Source: Lumbricus rubellus (lineage: Eukaryota > Annelida > Clitellata > Crassiclitellata > Lumbricidae). Taken from it: a stretch of DNA of 64,000 nucleotides. Under the pieces are notes generated by a model, which did no database searches, had not been told where the DNA came from, and saw only the letters and a program-made list of their open reading frames with translations. Numbering within the stretch: position 1 is the stretch's first letter; every line of letters begins with the position of its first letter. Below are positions 38,101 through 48,504 of this stretch, piece by piece. The position numbers and the translations under genes are program-made. The DNA lies in the NCBI GenBank assembly GCA_945859605.1, contig OX243820.1:22920450-22984449 (forward strand), read 5' to 3'.

Positions 38101-41100
38101 GAGTGGCAGCTGTTTGACCAGGTGATCACCGACCGGACATCAAACAGTAGCCTCTACGTCTATGGTCGTGTGTTCGTGAACAAAAAAGACATTTTGAGCA
38201 CCATATTTAGCTGCAGAATTTTACTTCTTTTCATGTTGGAAAGTTGCATTTTTCGGTGCTGCATCTCAAACGCTCATAAATTTGACAAACTACAGAATAT
38301 TTCTAATCGGCTTTAGGATCTCGTGTAACTATGGCCACTGTTGTTGTGTGTAAAATTTCAGACAAATCCTAACTGTTGTGACCGAGTTATGACACTTTAT
38401 TGTGGGTTCTACTTTAACGTAGACACAGTGTATAATTATGGTGCCGTAACATGGCCAATTGCTCATGCCATTACAAGGACAACGCCTTATAAGGCAGCTA
38501 ACAGGCGGGATTCAAATGCTAATTTAGAGTCAGGGAAAGTGCATATCTGGAAAAGTGACTAGTCCTTACAGATGTCTAACTTCTCAATCATACCCTGGAA
38601 AAGCGATCACAATGAAGCATTTGACTATTATTGTAGCAGACAAGTTGGAAGAGCAAATGGGTGTCTAGAGAACCTGATTAGGTGGTGACTCAGGCTGGCC
38701 ATGAACTCTCATCCCTGGTTATTGAATGCACTAAATATGCATATCTCAAACGCCAAAAGGTTGAATGGGTAAGAGGTTAGCACGCTTAACAGTCTTGGCA
38801 ACTTCCCTCTATAGTAGGGTGACCACATTCTGGCCATCAAAAATCGGGACACTTTTTGGAAAACTGAAAGTAGTTGTAATATTGATTAAGCTTATTCCTT
38901 AACTACAGGACTATAGGCGCAGTAGGCCTATAGGCCTACAAAGGAGTAGTCCTTATTACTGCAGTCAACAGTCAATAGTGGGCTATTGTTGCTTATAGTA
39001 AGCTTATCAATCAATCAATCAATTTTCGTTTAATCAGCACTTCAGGCTGGCAGAACGCAGCATGTTACAAATAACTAATTTTACAAAGGTTTTTATGTAT
39101 AAGTTCAGTTTATATATGCAACATAAATAAATATTTAGCTTGAATTAATATTAATTGATCATGTTTGTTAGGTTAAAATGGATCTAGGTTTGCTAGGTTA
39201 AAAAATGTTTTAAAAAGTACTGCACACTTTCAAGGAGTTCAAAGTTACTGATATTTTTCGGAAGAATGATTTTTTAAGTTAGGTTAAGTTCTGTTATGTG
39301 AATGCTTTTCGAACGATAGGCCCTAATTATGTTCAATGCTGAATGTTCGATGCAGGTGTGATCATAGTTAAATTTAATGCTGAGTGTCGAAATCTCCAAC
39401 TGGCAACTGCTCTATAGCCGTCCATGCACTGAGTGCAGCACTCTTTCACAATATTGAGAACACTCTCATTCGGCGCTCAGTGGGAAATCTAGTCCAGAGG
39501 AAGTTTTAAGGTTTTTGGGGGAGTGGGGACAAAGTAGCCGAAAGGGGATTTTGGGAGGGTATGTTCCCCTCACCATCAGAATTTCTTAAAATTTCAACAT
39601 TACACTGGCAGCATTTTAAGTTGTTATCTAGAAAAAGACTATTCCAGTGCTGACATGAGTGGTCTAAATTACTGTCTAAATCCCATTAATGGCATTACGA
39701 CCTTGACACGACCTACCGAAATCGATATAAACTGAATATGGTGCCCCCACTGACATTGCATTATGAAAACTTTCTCGTTACGCCTTGATAATTAGCCTAT
39801 TCTTAAATAGGCTATGTAAATAAACTAGACTCACTAGCCGAATTACTAAAGATGTAATATAATCATCATCATCATCGTTATCCGTGGGTTAACAACCCGT
39901 AGGTGTCCGACGCCACTCTCTGAGTCTGTCTCGCATCATGCTTCCCAGCTTCAACCGGTCTGGTCAGCAGGTCTGCTCCACACCATTAACATCTTGGAGC
40001 AGCTAGACCACCTTGTCCGATTGAAGAGAATATTGGGAGAAAGGCAAGAAGGACAACCTGGGTCAATGCCCGTATGTGTCCCAAGTACGCTCTCTCCTCC
40101 GACTCCCTCCACCGGTTTGTCCTGACCGGCCTGTGCATGTATGCTCCACATCATGACACTTTGAAGCATCTGGGTCGCTCTGTCACTTGTGTCGTGGTTT
40201 TTGCGGATTTCTGCCGTCTTGATCTTTTAATGCCAGCATATCGCCACCCATCTGGCAAACCTTCCTCCTTTGTCCGGGTTTAGGACCGGCGCAGGGACGT
40301 TGTTGGTTCCCTGTGGCGGAGGATGGATGCAGTTTAACGTCGTGCCTTGGACCAACGTCGTGCCCAGGACCAATATAATATAATACTAAATATAAATTGA
40401 AAAATTAATTCCCTTCCGTTACGATATCTTTTTGGGTTACAAACACTTTGCTCCATCGTTTACATAAAACTGATGTTTTCAATACACCGGTATGCAAGTT
40501 TCCTTCTTTTCAAAATCCGGAACAATTTTGCACTTTTGCCTAGGTCGTCGGGACACCGGGACGCTCGACAAAAAACCGGGACATGTGCCGGAAAACCAGG
40601 ACGTATGGTCACCCTACTCTATAGTTTACCTGCAAGACCACTGCTCATGCATTACCGGTCGTATGAAGTAAATAATTATGATTCAGCTGAGGTAATGGAT
40701 GCCTGAGGGATTGCAAAGTTCTTGTGATGAAACAGTCCGAAAGTGATCGCTAGAAGTGACCAGTGTTGAAGTGTGAGGCTTCAAAGGTTTTTTGTAGAAA
40801 AGGCTAAAAATTGGTGTGAAGCATGGACGTAGGTCTGTCAGTTGATGATCTTCCAAGTGCTTGAACAGCATCTCGTCACCTTCAGAAAGCAGCAGCAAGG
40901 ATATGAATTTTGTACAACACGGAGCAATAAATTATTGAAACAAATAAATAAATAAATAAATCTGGAATGTTCATAATATTATTTATTAGAGCTCCTAGTG
41001 TGGTTCCATAGAAGTCATGAGGCAATGCAGGGTTTAGTATGTTCACATCGATTTGTCAGATCTTTAACTACCACATGGATTTTGTCTGCTTTTTCTGTAG

Positions 41101-41436
41101 GACTTGACAGCCTGGGTAACACTTGAATCCCTATACATCTCACATACGGAGCCTGGCCCAACAGTTGAGATGCTTGGAAATCATCCGTCCTTCGTTCTTC
41201 AACCATTCAACTACTTTGATAGTGAACCATCTCCCAGTCCTCCTGCAGGCACTGAAAGCACCAACTCCAACAATGAACGACTGATGAAGAACCAGATAAG
41301 TCCTACCATGCCAATCGACTTCGTCTGTCAGCCAGTATTAGTGAAGAATTCTGCTTCATTCTGTCTGTTCAGCGTTTGCTTAGCTCTGGTTGCAAACATT
41401 TGGATATCAGCAGCTATGCCTTCTTTGATGATTTAG
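35136..41436 (+). CDS. Copper amine oxidase-like protein, copy B (TPQ Tyr replaced by His)
   Basis: Exons 35136-36717, 37047-37169 and 41101-41436 (stop TAG), in phase; 527 + 41 + 112 codons. It is the block 2 twin of copy A with the same domain order and the hydrophobic C-terminal tail (SFCLFSVCLALVANIWIS). The TPQ motif reads VTDWHEY, His codon 36214-36216. The HxH pair reads N-K-H, so the first copper His is gone. The third copper His is kept (ISHTEP, codon 41143-41145), unlike copy A. The catalytic-base position is Glu. The last intron (37170-41100) is swollen by two transposons. No N2 exon is seen between copy D and this gene. The reading frame is fully open, which suggests selection on a non-amine-oxidase role. 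Confidence 0.85.
37402..37590. mobile_element. Solo left-end fragment of the 37664 mariner-like family
   Basis: ctgtgtccacgataaaaaat at about 37402 resembles the left terminus of the full element 260 bp downstream (cactgtgtccacgataaagt). No matching right end was found, so it is a fragment or a divergent relative. Confidence 0.4.
37664..38430 (+). mobile_element. Non-autonomous Tc1/mariner element with ~250-bp inverted repeats
   Basis: TA on both sides (37662-37663 and 38431-38432). The ends cactgtgtccacgataaagt and acgtagacacagtg are inverted. The arms extend inward to about 37950 and 38150, pairing through gcagcaccgcaaaatgcaac and acacacgaccgtagacgtgg. The centre encodes a WPPSSPDLDP string, the worn third-catalytic-residue region of a transposase. 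The matching site in block 1 (near 27063) is empty. Confidence 0.82.
38815..40616. mobile_element. hAT-like element, 1.8 kb, in copy B last intron
   Basis: Ends tagggtgaccac and gtatggtcaccctа-type inverse (right end ggtcaccct a at 40616). The 8-bp duplication ctctatag lies at 38807-38814 and 40617-40624. Inside the ends are inverted 'cgggaca' runs. Block 1 reads straight through one ctctatag at about 27470, an exact empty site. No intact transposase frame is visible; the interior near 39860-40380 is unrelated unique-looking sequence. Confidence 0.82.
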
Positions 41437-41699
41437 ACGTTTTGTGTTTAACATAAGATTATCTCAAAAGATGACAGACTGAATGATAAATACAAAATAC
41501 CATAAATTATGTACAGTAAATCACTTGTAACATGTATTTTTGTTTCGTTGTAATTATGAGAGATATCTATTTATGCAAAAAACTAGCAAAATGTCTTGAA
41601 TACTTAGGAATGCACCAGTCACATTTATTTATTTTTAAATTTATATTTTAAATTTTTGATTAAATTTTTGACCAGTAATGACCAGGCCAAGGTTACAGC

Positions 41700-42452
41700 C
41701 AGTGGTGTAGTCCTAAAAAATGAAGTGGGGGGGGACGCCTGGAAATTGAAGTAGCAACTGTAGCAAAAAGTGCAATCTTGCAAGAATTTTGCATAGTGTG
41801 AGCGCTGCTATTTTTGAAAATGTTGAATGTAATTTTTTTAAAATTAATAAATGTAATTATGTAAATTTATACATAGGAATTTGTTATTTGTAACATATTG
41901 CATTCAAGTATTCAAAACATTGTCTGTAGTTGGCGTTGAATCAGTTAATGTAACAAAAGGTTCAAGAGAATCAAAATGTGTGGTTACTTCGATTTCCACT
42001 GCCACGGCTGCAGACTGCTGATCTGTAGATTGTTCGGTGAGAACAGATGGTGACTGTGCCTTTGACTTCTTGCTGAAGAAGCTTGTAAGTTTACTTTCCT
42101 GTGGCATCTGTTTTCGCTTCATATTAGGCTTACAAATTTCTTCTCAATTATTCATTTATTGTTATTACAGTACTACTGTACTATTTTCATTTATCAATAG
42201 CTTTTATTTACAAAATTACAACAGACGCTGAGACGCCATTTACATAGAATATTTAGTATAGAGCCAAGACATATAAATATATATGCGAAACTGCGAAAGG
42301 CTCAAGTAAGTAAGCAGTTGAAACTGTGAGTCTTGAAGTCTTCTTTGTTTATTTATGTAAGCAGAAATGCTGCAAAATAGTGAGGGGTCGCGTTCCTCCC
42401 TGAAAAAAAGTGGGGGACGGCGTCCCCCCACGTCCCCCCCACTACACCACAG
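41700..42452. mobile_element. hAT element with transposase N-terminus, in block 2
   Basis: Ends cagtggtgtagtc and actacaccacag with an 8-bp duplication gttacagc (41692-41699 and 42453-42460). The C/G-tracts just inside each end are typical of this hAT group. The - strand frame 42122-41904 starts MKRKQMPQESKLTSFFSKKS, the usual beginning of TTF/ZMYM-type hAT transposases, and then stops. The site is empty in block 1 near 28515. Confidence 0.8.
41904..42122 (-). pseudogene. hAT transposase N-terminal fragment
   Basis: A 72-codon frame beginning MKRK and SKLTSFFSKKSK followed by a Ser/Thr-rich linker. This opening is typical of hAT transposases of the zinc-finger TTF/MYM kind. The zinc finger, catalytic core and dimerisation region are missing. 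Confidence 0.55.
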
Positions 42453-45250
42453 GTTACAGCCTTTTTTAGATCTTCTCTTCTTAGTTGCTCAGAACTTAGG
42501 CAGGACTATAAATTGAATTATGCCGTGTTGGTCTCTGTTCTGTGTCGGGTTGTTTTCTTGTCTATATTCAATCATTTAATACTAGATGGTTCTCAAGTAC
42601 CATTTTCTCTGCACAATAAGTACAGTTACACATCAACTATAACCATCAGATTTGGGCACCATTGTAACATGCATTCTGATGTAGACTATGTAAAGTAACA
42701 TAACATGGTTCAGGACATGGATTCTAAATTTAATCCAACTTTATTGAAACAATTTATGTGACCTACCCTTATATAGACACACATTATCAATCTCTTATGC
42801 TGCTAGACTTTCGTTTATAGGTGTGTTAGAATCTGTTAAATGATGAAGTAGGCCTATGTTAACCTTTTCACATTCTGTTGACCTAGTAAGTGCTGATTTC
42901 GAAGCAAGATTTCTGTGTTCAGACTTCCTACATAGCAAAGGTCATAAAGCAAAGTTCTATATTATCAGTAACAGCAATTTAACTTTTGGGAAGTTTCTTG
43001 CCTATAATTAATATTTCTTGATAAAATAATGAATTTAACATTTATTTTAGAGTATAAATTGTCCTTCATTGAACAATTACTGTTATTATACTTAATCAAG
43101 TGTGCTTGTAATGACTTGCAGTGAAATTGAATTTTGTGCAGCACTCTAGAAATTGCGCAAAATGTTGCACAAAATGCAAAAGTAAAAATATATCCTTTAG
43201 GTTAACATTTTTGTGTATTGTTGTTGAACTGCTGAATTACTTCCATGTGCTACACGAAATCACTGTATTTCCTAGAATTGTAAATGTTTTTAATTTACAT
43301 AAATAATGGTGACATTTCCACATTTTCCAGAAGTTTGTGATTAATATTGTTTGACATAATTTCCTGTGTTGTTTGTACGGTAATGTATGTTATTTACCAT
43401 GAGCATTGAGAAACAGATGTGCACAAACTTACAGATAGATAGAAAGACATAACATATGGGGAAAAAGCAAAGTTAATTAAGTAAATAAGTTAAGTGTATT
43501 CTTTATAAACAAATTGCTAATCTACAGACATCTAATGGCCACTTTCAAGTCTATCAGCAGTATAGCATCCTAAAAATAAATGTTTTGTGAAGCAGATTAT
43601 AGTCTGGAGGAATTATGTGGTGCCATGGTCATAGGGAATAGGTTGGTACCTATTGGCTTTATAAATGCTCAGATACCATACCATAACCATACCATACCTG
43701 GTAGTAGTTGGTGCAGGAGTAGAGTATTTATAATAGATTGGCTACTCATTTAAACAGGTACTTAGTCATATCCGCAGAAACAATGAGTTGATAAGATTGC
43801 CCCCCCCCCCCAAACAATTTTTTTGATGAGGAGAGTTTGGTATAATTGCCAGGTGAAATGCTTTTCATGAAGCTTCAGTTCCAATACAATAAAGAAATCC
43901 TGAATACTATCTTGGCTGATTTAGAACAACTATATTATAACAACATCAACCGGTAGTTACAATTTATTATACTTCTGTATAATTGGCCATGGTTTATTAA
44001 CAAAGTGTCGAGAATATCCTTGATATCTGTAACAAAGCACCTGGTCAAGTGCTGCAACTGTGCTTCTTAAGCTGATAATCTGTTTTCTATGTAAACGTCT
44101 TGGACATTGGCAGGGCCGGATTTACATGTAATCCAACTAAGCAACTGCTTAGGGCCTCCGGAATCTGGGGGCCTCCAAAAGTGAGCTAAAGAACAAAAAT
44201 TAAGTGGCTTATAAATTGTAACTTATAAATATTGACAATTTGTACAGGATAGAAAATATTAATAACATGAGACATTCAATTTTGATTCAATTATAACAAT
44301 TTTAGGCCTATAGGCTATACATTTAGTTAATTGGATGTTAGCCATGTGGCCCATAATGTCCTTCAACTTATAAAAAAGTGGCCCTCGTGTCTTCCAACAT
44401 AGAAAAAGTGACCCTCGAAGTTTAAAAAAAAGATTGGGAACCACTGCGTTAGAGACTAACAGTAGTTGATCAAACATGGATTATTGGCGCAATATGCATT
44501 AGGAATATACTTAGATCTAGTAATATGCATTTTGTCTGTTTTTATCCTTAAATGGGTCTCATAATTGAAATTGCTTAGGGCCTCACTCTGCTCAAACCCG
44601 GCCCTGGACATTGGTAATTATCAGATCTACATGTGCAAAATACAAATTCTGGCATGGTTTTACCTATCTGTAGCATTCTAACAGCTTATGCCATGCTGAA
44701 CATTAGTCAAACATCATAACAAAATGGGGCAATATTTAAACTAGTCCTTTATTTGGTGTTCTCACACAAGACTAACCTTGAAGTAGATAAGTGAAATTAA
44801 TTGCTTATTTTTTGAAAATTTGGTTTGTAGACTTTGCATTTTCAGGATTTTGACTGCATAGTAATGTGAAGAAGAGATTCACAAAGTGGCCATCCTTGTA
44901 AAAGTTCAAAGTTGTTCTTTAAAAGTAGTTCCAGGCAGTACATAGTATTGCAACACACCGCCGAAAAGAGAGACAGATAGTACCAGGAACACTGCAGCCA
45001 CAAATCCTAGTATATAACACTAGACCAACTTCTATATTTAATTGTTCTTGCAAGCATATGTAAGACAAGATATACAGAGAGTCTTAAGTAAGGACATTTT
45101 TCACTTGTTGTTAATTAACTTTCAAGAACCTGGAGGTCATTATGAAATAAATACATGCTTAATTAGAATTACTTTGGATTTAGAAGAAGGTATGAGTTTG
45201 TTGCCATTGCCTACACTGATTATTAAAATTAACTATGTGATTTTCTCCAG
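42453..45250. other. 3' UTR of copy B and spacer to copy C
   Basis: Collinear with 28515-30740 of block 1 apart from the hAT insertion at 44111-44606. Non-coding; no N2-domain exon for copy C was found here. Confidence 0.5.
44111..44606. mobile_element. hAT-like MITE, 496 bp
   Basis: Ends cagggccggatttacatg and caaacccggccctg with an 8-bp duplication gacattgg (44103-44110 and 44607-44614). Block 1 at about 30096 has a single gagattgg followed by the same taattatcagatctacatgt flank, an empty site. Confidence 0.87.
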
Positions 45251-48200
45251 GGGTGATCACCTGGTGATTGAAGAACACAAAGTAGGCCCTCTACCACGTC
45301 CCACAACTCGCGACAACATTACTCATTCCAAATGGCGCACACCAATACCGTACAGCCTTCGTTCTCCAACAGCTGATGGCGACATCGTACCGTGGAAGGA
45401 GTTCATCTCTCGAGAACTGGCAAAAGTGGAATCTGTGTTACAACAAGTAACGGGATATTCGTATTCTTTAGACTGCAAAGATCAATGTCTGACCTACATG
45501 ATTTCTCTTCCCGGCCATCTCACCACAAACGTTCGATCCATGTGGATCAGTGTGTACCGCAAAATAAAAGGTTTTTCACTTTATCCAATTGGATTTCAGT
45601 TCCGAGTTAATTTAACTACAACAAGCTCCTACAATTGGAACGTAGATTTTGTCTGGTTCCAAAATAGTAAATTTGACAACATGGAAGATTTCAGCAGGAA
45701 CTTTTCTAAACTCAACTTCACATCATTTATGACAAAAACTAGTTCACTGCTCGATGCTAGTGGAAGTGAGAAAGAAGTGCCACCACAGCAACGTGGACCT
45801 CAAAGTTACATGCCAGATGGACGAAGGTTTTCAGTCCATGGGAGAAAGGTGGATTGGTTGGGATGGTCTTTCCATTTCAACATACGGTCTACAACTGGAA
45901 TTCAGCTGCATGACATTCGTTTTAAAAACCATCGCATAGTGTATGAGATGAGTCTACAAGAAATCCTAGCACTATACAGTGGAGACTCCCCTGCTTCTCT
46001 CTCATCCGTGTCCATGGAATCTGTCAACTTCTTAGGAAGGCTTTCTCAAGAACTTCGTCCTGGAATTGACTGCCCGGAAGATGCCAGTTACTTTGACTTT
46101 GTCCACTACGTTCACTTCCGTCCTAAGCGATACCGCAAGACTGCCTGTCTGTTTGAGAGGAATCAAGAAGTTCTGCTGAAAAGACAACGTGGACAAGACA
46201 GTTATTTAAGTTCTTCGGCCAAAGCACTATCAGTTCACACCCTTGTACTTCGTACCGTTATTGTCACCAGTTGGTACGACTACATTCTGGACTTTGTCTT
46301 TCACCCGAACGCGGTCCTGGAAGTAGTGTTTTCCATTAGTGGTTCCATGCAGCCAAATTTCTACACCAAACCAGAAGTTGATCAGCATGGTTTTGAGTTG
46401 TTTCCAGAAAGCACAGCTAACATCCACAATCATCTGATCAACTTTAAGGTCGATCTGGATATTAATGGCCACGAAAACCGGTTTGCAACGTTTGACAGTG
46501 TAAAGGATTCCTCAAGGGTAGTATTAGGAGAAAATGAAACCTTAAAGGACGGCATTGACATGCATTATTTTACAAGAACGATGAGGCGTCAAGAGTCATC
46601 TGACAGCTCTGCAGCCTCAAATTACTATTTGTTCTATAATGCAAAATACACCAATACATTTGGAAAACCAAGAGCGTATAGACTTGTGCCACTAACCGTC
46701 AGCAAATTCATGCCGCCTTCGGGTCATCAGATGGCCAATTCCATGGCATGGGCTGAGTATAAGGTAAATGACAACAATCAACTTGCCTTTGATTACATAT
46801 CAAGACGTAGTTCAGTTTTTAAAATTTTCAGTTGTTCTCACTTGTTCAGATACTTCAGATACTCAAATTTGCTCAAGTCTCCATTTTTAACCATGGCAAG
46901 CTATGAGTGCTTCCAAGAAATTGTCTCTTTAGGGAGTGCTATATAAACATATTAAGTGTATTATTATGAATAAAATTGTTTAAAAATTGTTTGATAAAAT
47001 GTTCCACACGCTTTAACTAGATGTATCTACCAGTAGACACTTGATTCCTTTTATGTATCTTTCAAAAGAATTGCCAGCACTATATAAACGATGTGAAAGT
47101 AATAAAATAACATAGAAATTATAGTCAATGAACATGCGAACAGCGTTCTGATGGGAACACCTCAGACTCACCTTTGGTGCGACCATACATGAGTTACACA
47201 TTTAATCAATTAATAATAATTCTAATAGGTGAGTCACTGGAGATGCGTACATGCTATATACCTGCATATACCCTAGAGTACAGCCCTGGTACTGCCCCTT
47301 TAAATAAACCTAATTTAGACAGTGTCACAGTGTAACCCCTTGTCTCAGAGCCCGGCATGCTAGCAAAGTTAGACAATGGGTGGCTGAGATTGTGCAGTGT
47401 TTAAAACCAAACTACCCATCTGCTTTAGATGCATGGATTAAATTAGGTTAACACTACACAAAAAGGTAGTAGTAGCAGCAATGCAGCATACTGTAGATCA
47501 CTGTTCTTGTCGTAGATTTATAGAACTGCCTATATAAAAGTTTCGTAAACTTTTGCATTAAGTACTGTTAAAATTTTGAACAATTTCACTAGCAGTGCCC
47601 TTGATTTGCTTTCTTTTACAGAGCTCTAGATCAGTGTCTAAAGTGTAAAAACAGAAGCGTAAAGACATTCCTTACCTTTCCAGGCTGCACTGAATCAATT
47701 AGTGGCAGGAATACCGCAGGATGGCATGCAGATTTGAAAATAAGAGACTAGACGCCATGCATCACTTGGTCCATTTCGTCACGCTTTAAGCCCCGAGCAA
47801 GATATATTTTCTCATACCACCATATGTTGTTCTATTCCAACTGTTGTAGGCTACATTTGGAATGTGACTGTCTTTATTTCACAGGTGGCTGTGACAAAGC
47901 GCAAAGATGATGAAGATACAAGCTCAACCGTTTACAATGCCATGGATATGTTCGATCCTGTCCTAAACTTTCAAGATTGCATCGATAAAGAACCCATTGT
48001 TGATGAGGTTAGTACTTAACAATAAACATGATCCAAACCTCAAAGGATATTTATGCTGAAACATGTCTTGGCACAAACCTGAATGGGCATGACTTCACGT
48101 AATGTGAATTTATGTGAAATATTCCTACTCCAATCGTTTGAACCATCGACGTCGATGGTTTGAACAGTGTGATCTTAAAAGATTTGAACATTCAATTACA

Positions 48201-48413
48201 CATCAAGATTTTGCAATTCAAGGCTCTGCAAGAATACCAAAAGCATGTATGCTATATATCCTCTCTAAAAATACATTTATTTCATCTGATCAATCAAAGT
48301 TCGTTTCACATATATCTGAAGTCTTTTTTCTTTTGCCGTGGCTGGGCCGTGACTAACCCTGAGTAGGTTTCTTGAATGAATTAATGAATGAATAATTATA
48401 TATAATATACATG

Positions 48414-48504
<91 letters not shown>

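Larger units (their letters stand above)
34478..46022 (+). repeat. Segmental duplication block 2 (copies B and C)
   Basis: Collinear homologue of 24063-31487. It carries insertions at 37664-38430, 38815-40616, 41700-42452 and 44111-44606. At each of these the block 1 sequence runs uninterrupted across the matching site. Beyond 46022 copy C continues, but block 1 is lost in the gap, so the true right end cannot be seen. Confidence 0.85.

Noticed and set aside
45042..45250. Upstream extension of the copy C body frame with an in-frame ATG at 45042
   Set aside because: It reads through the intron before a good acceptor (ttttctccag) whose position and phase match the other copies; the extension has no amine oxidase similarity.
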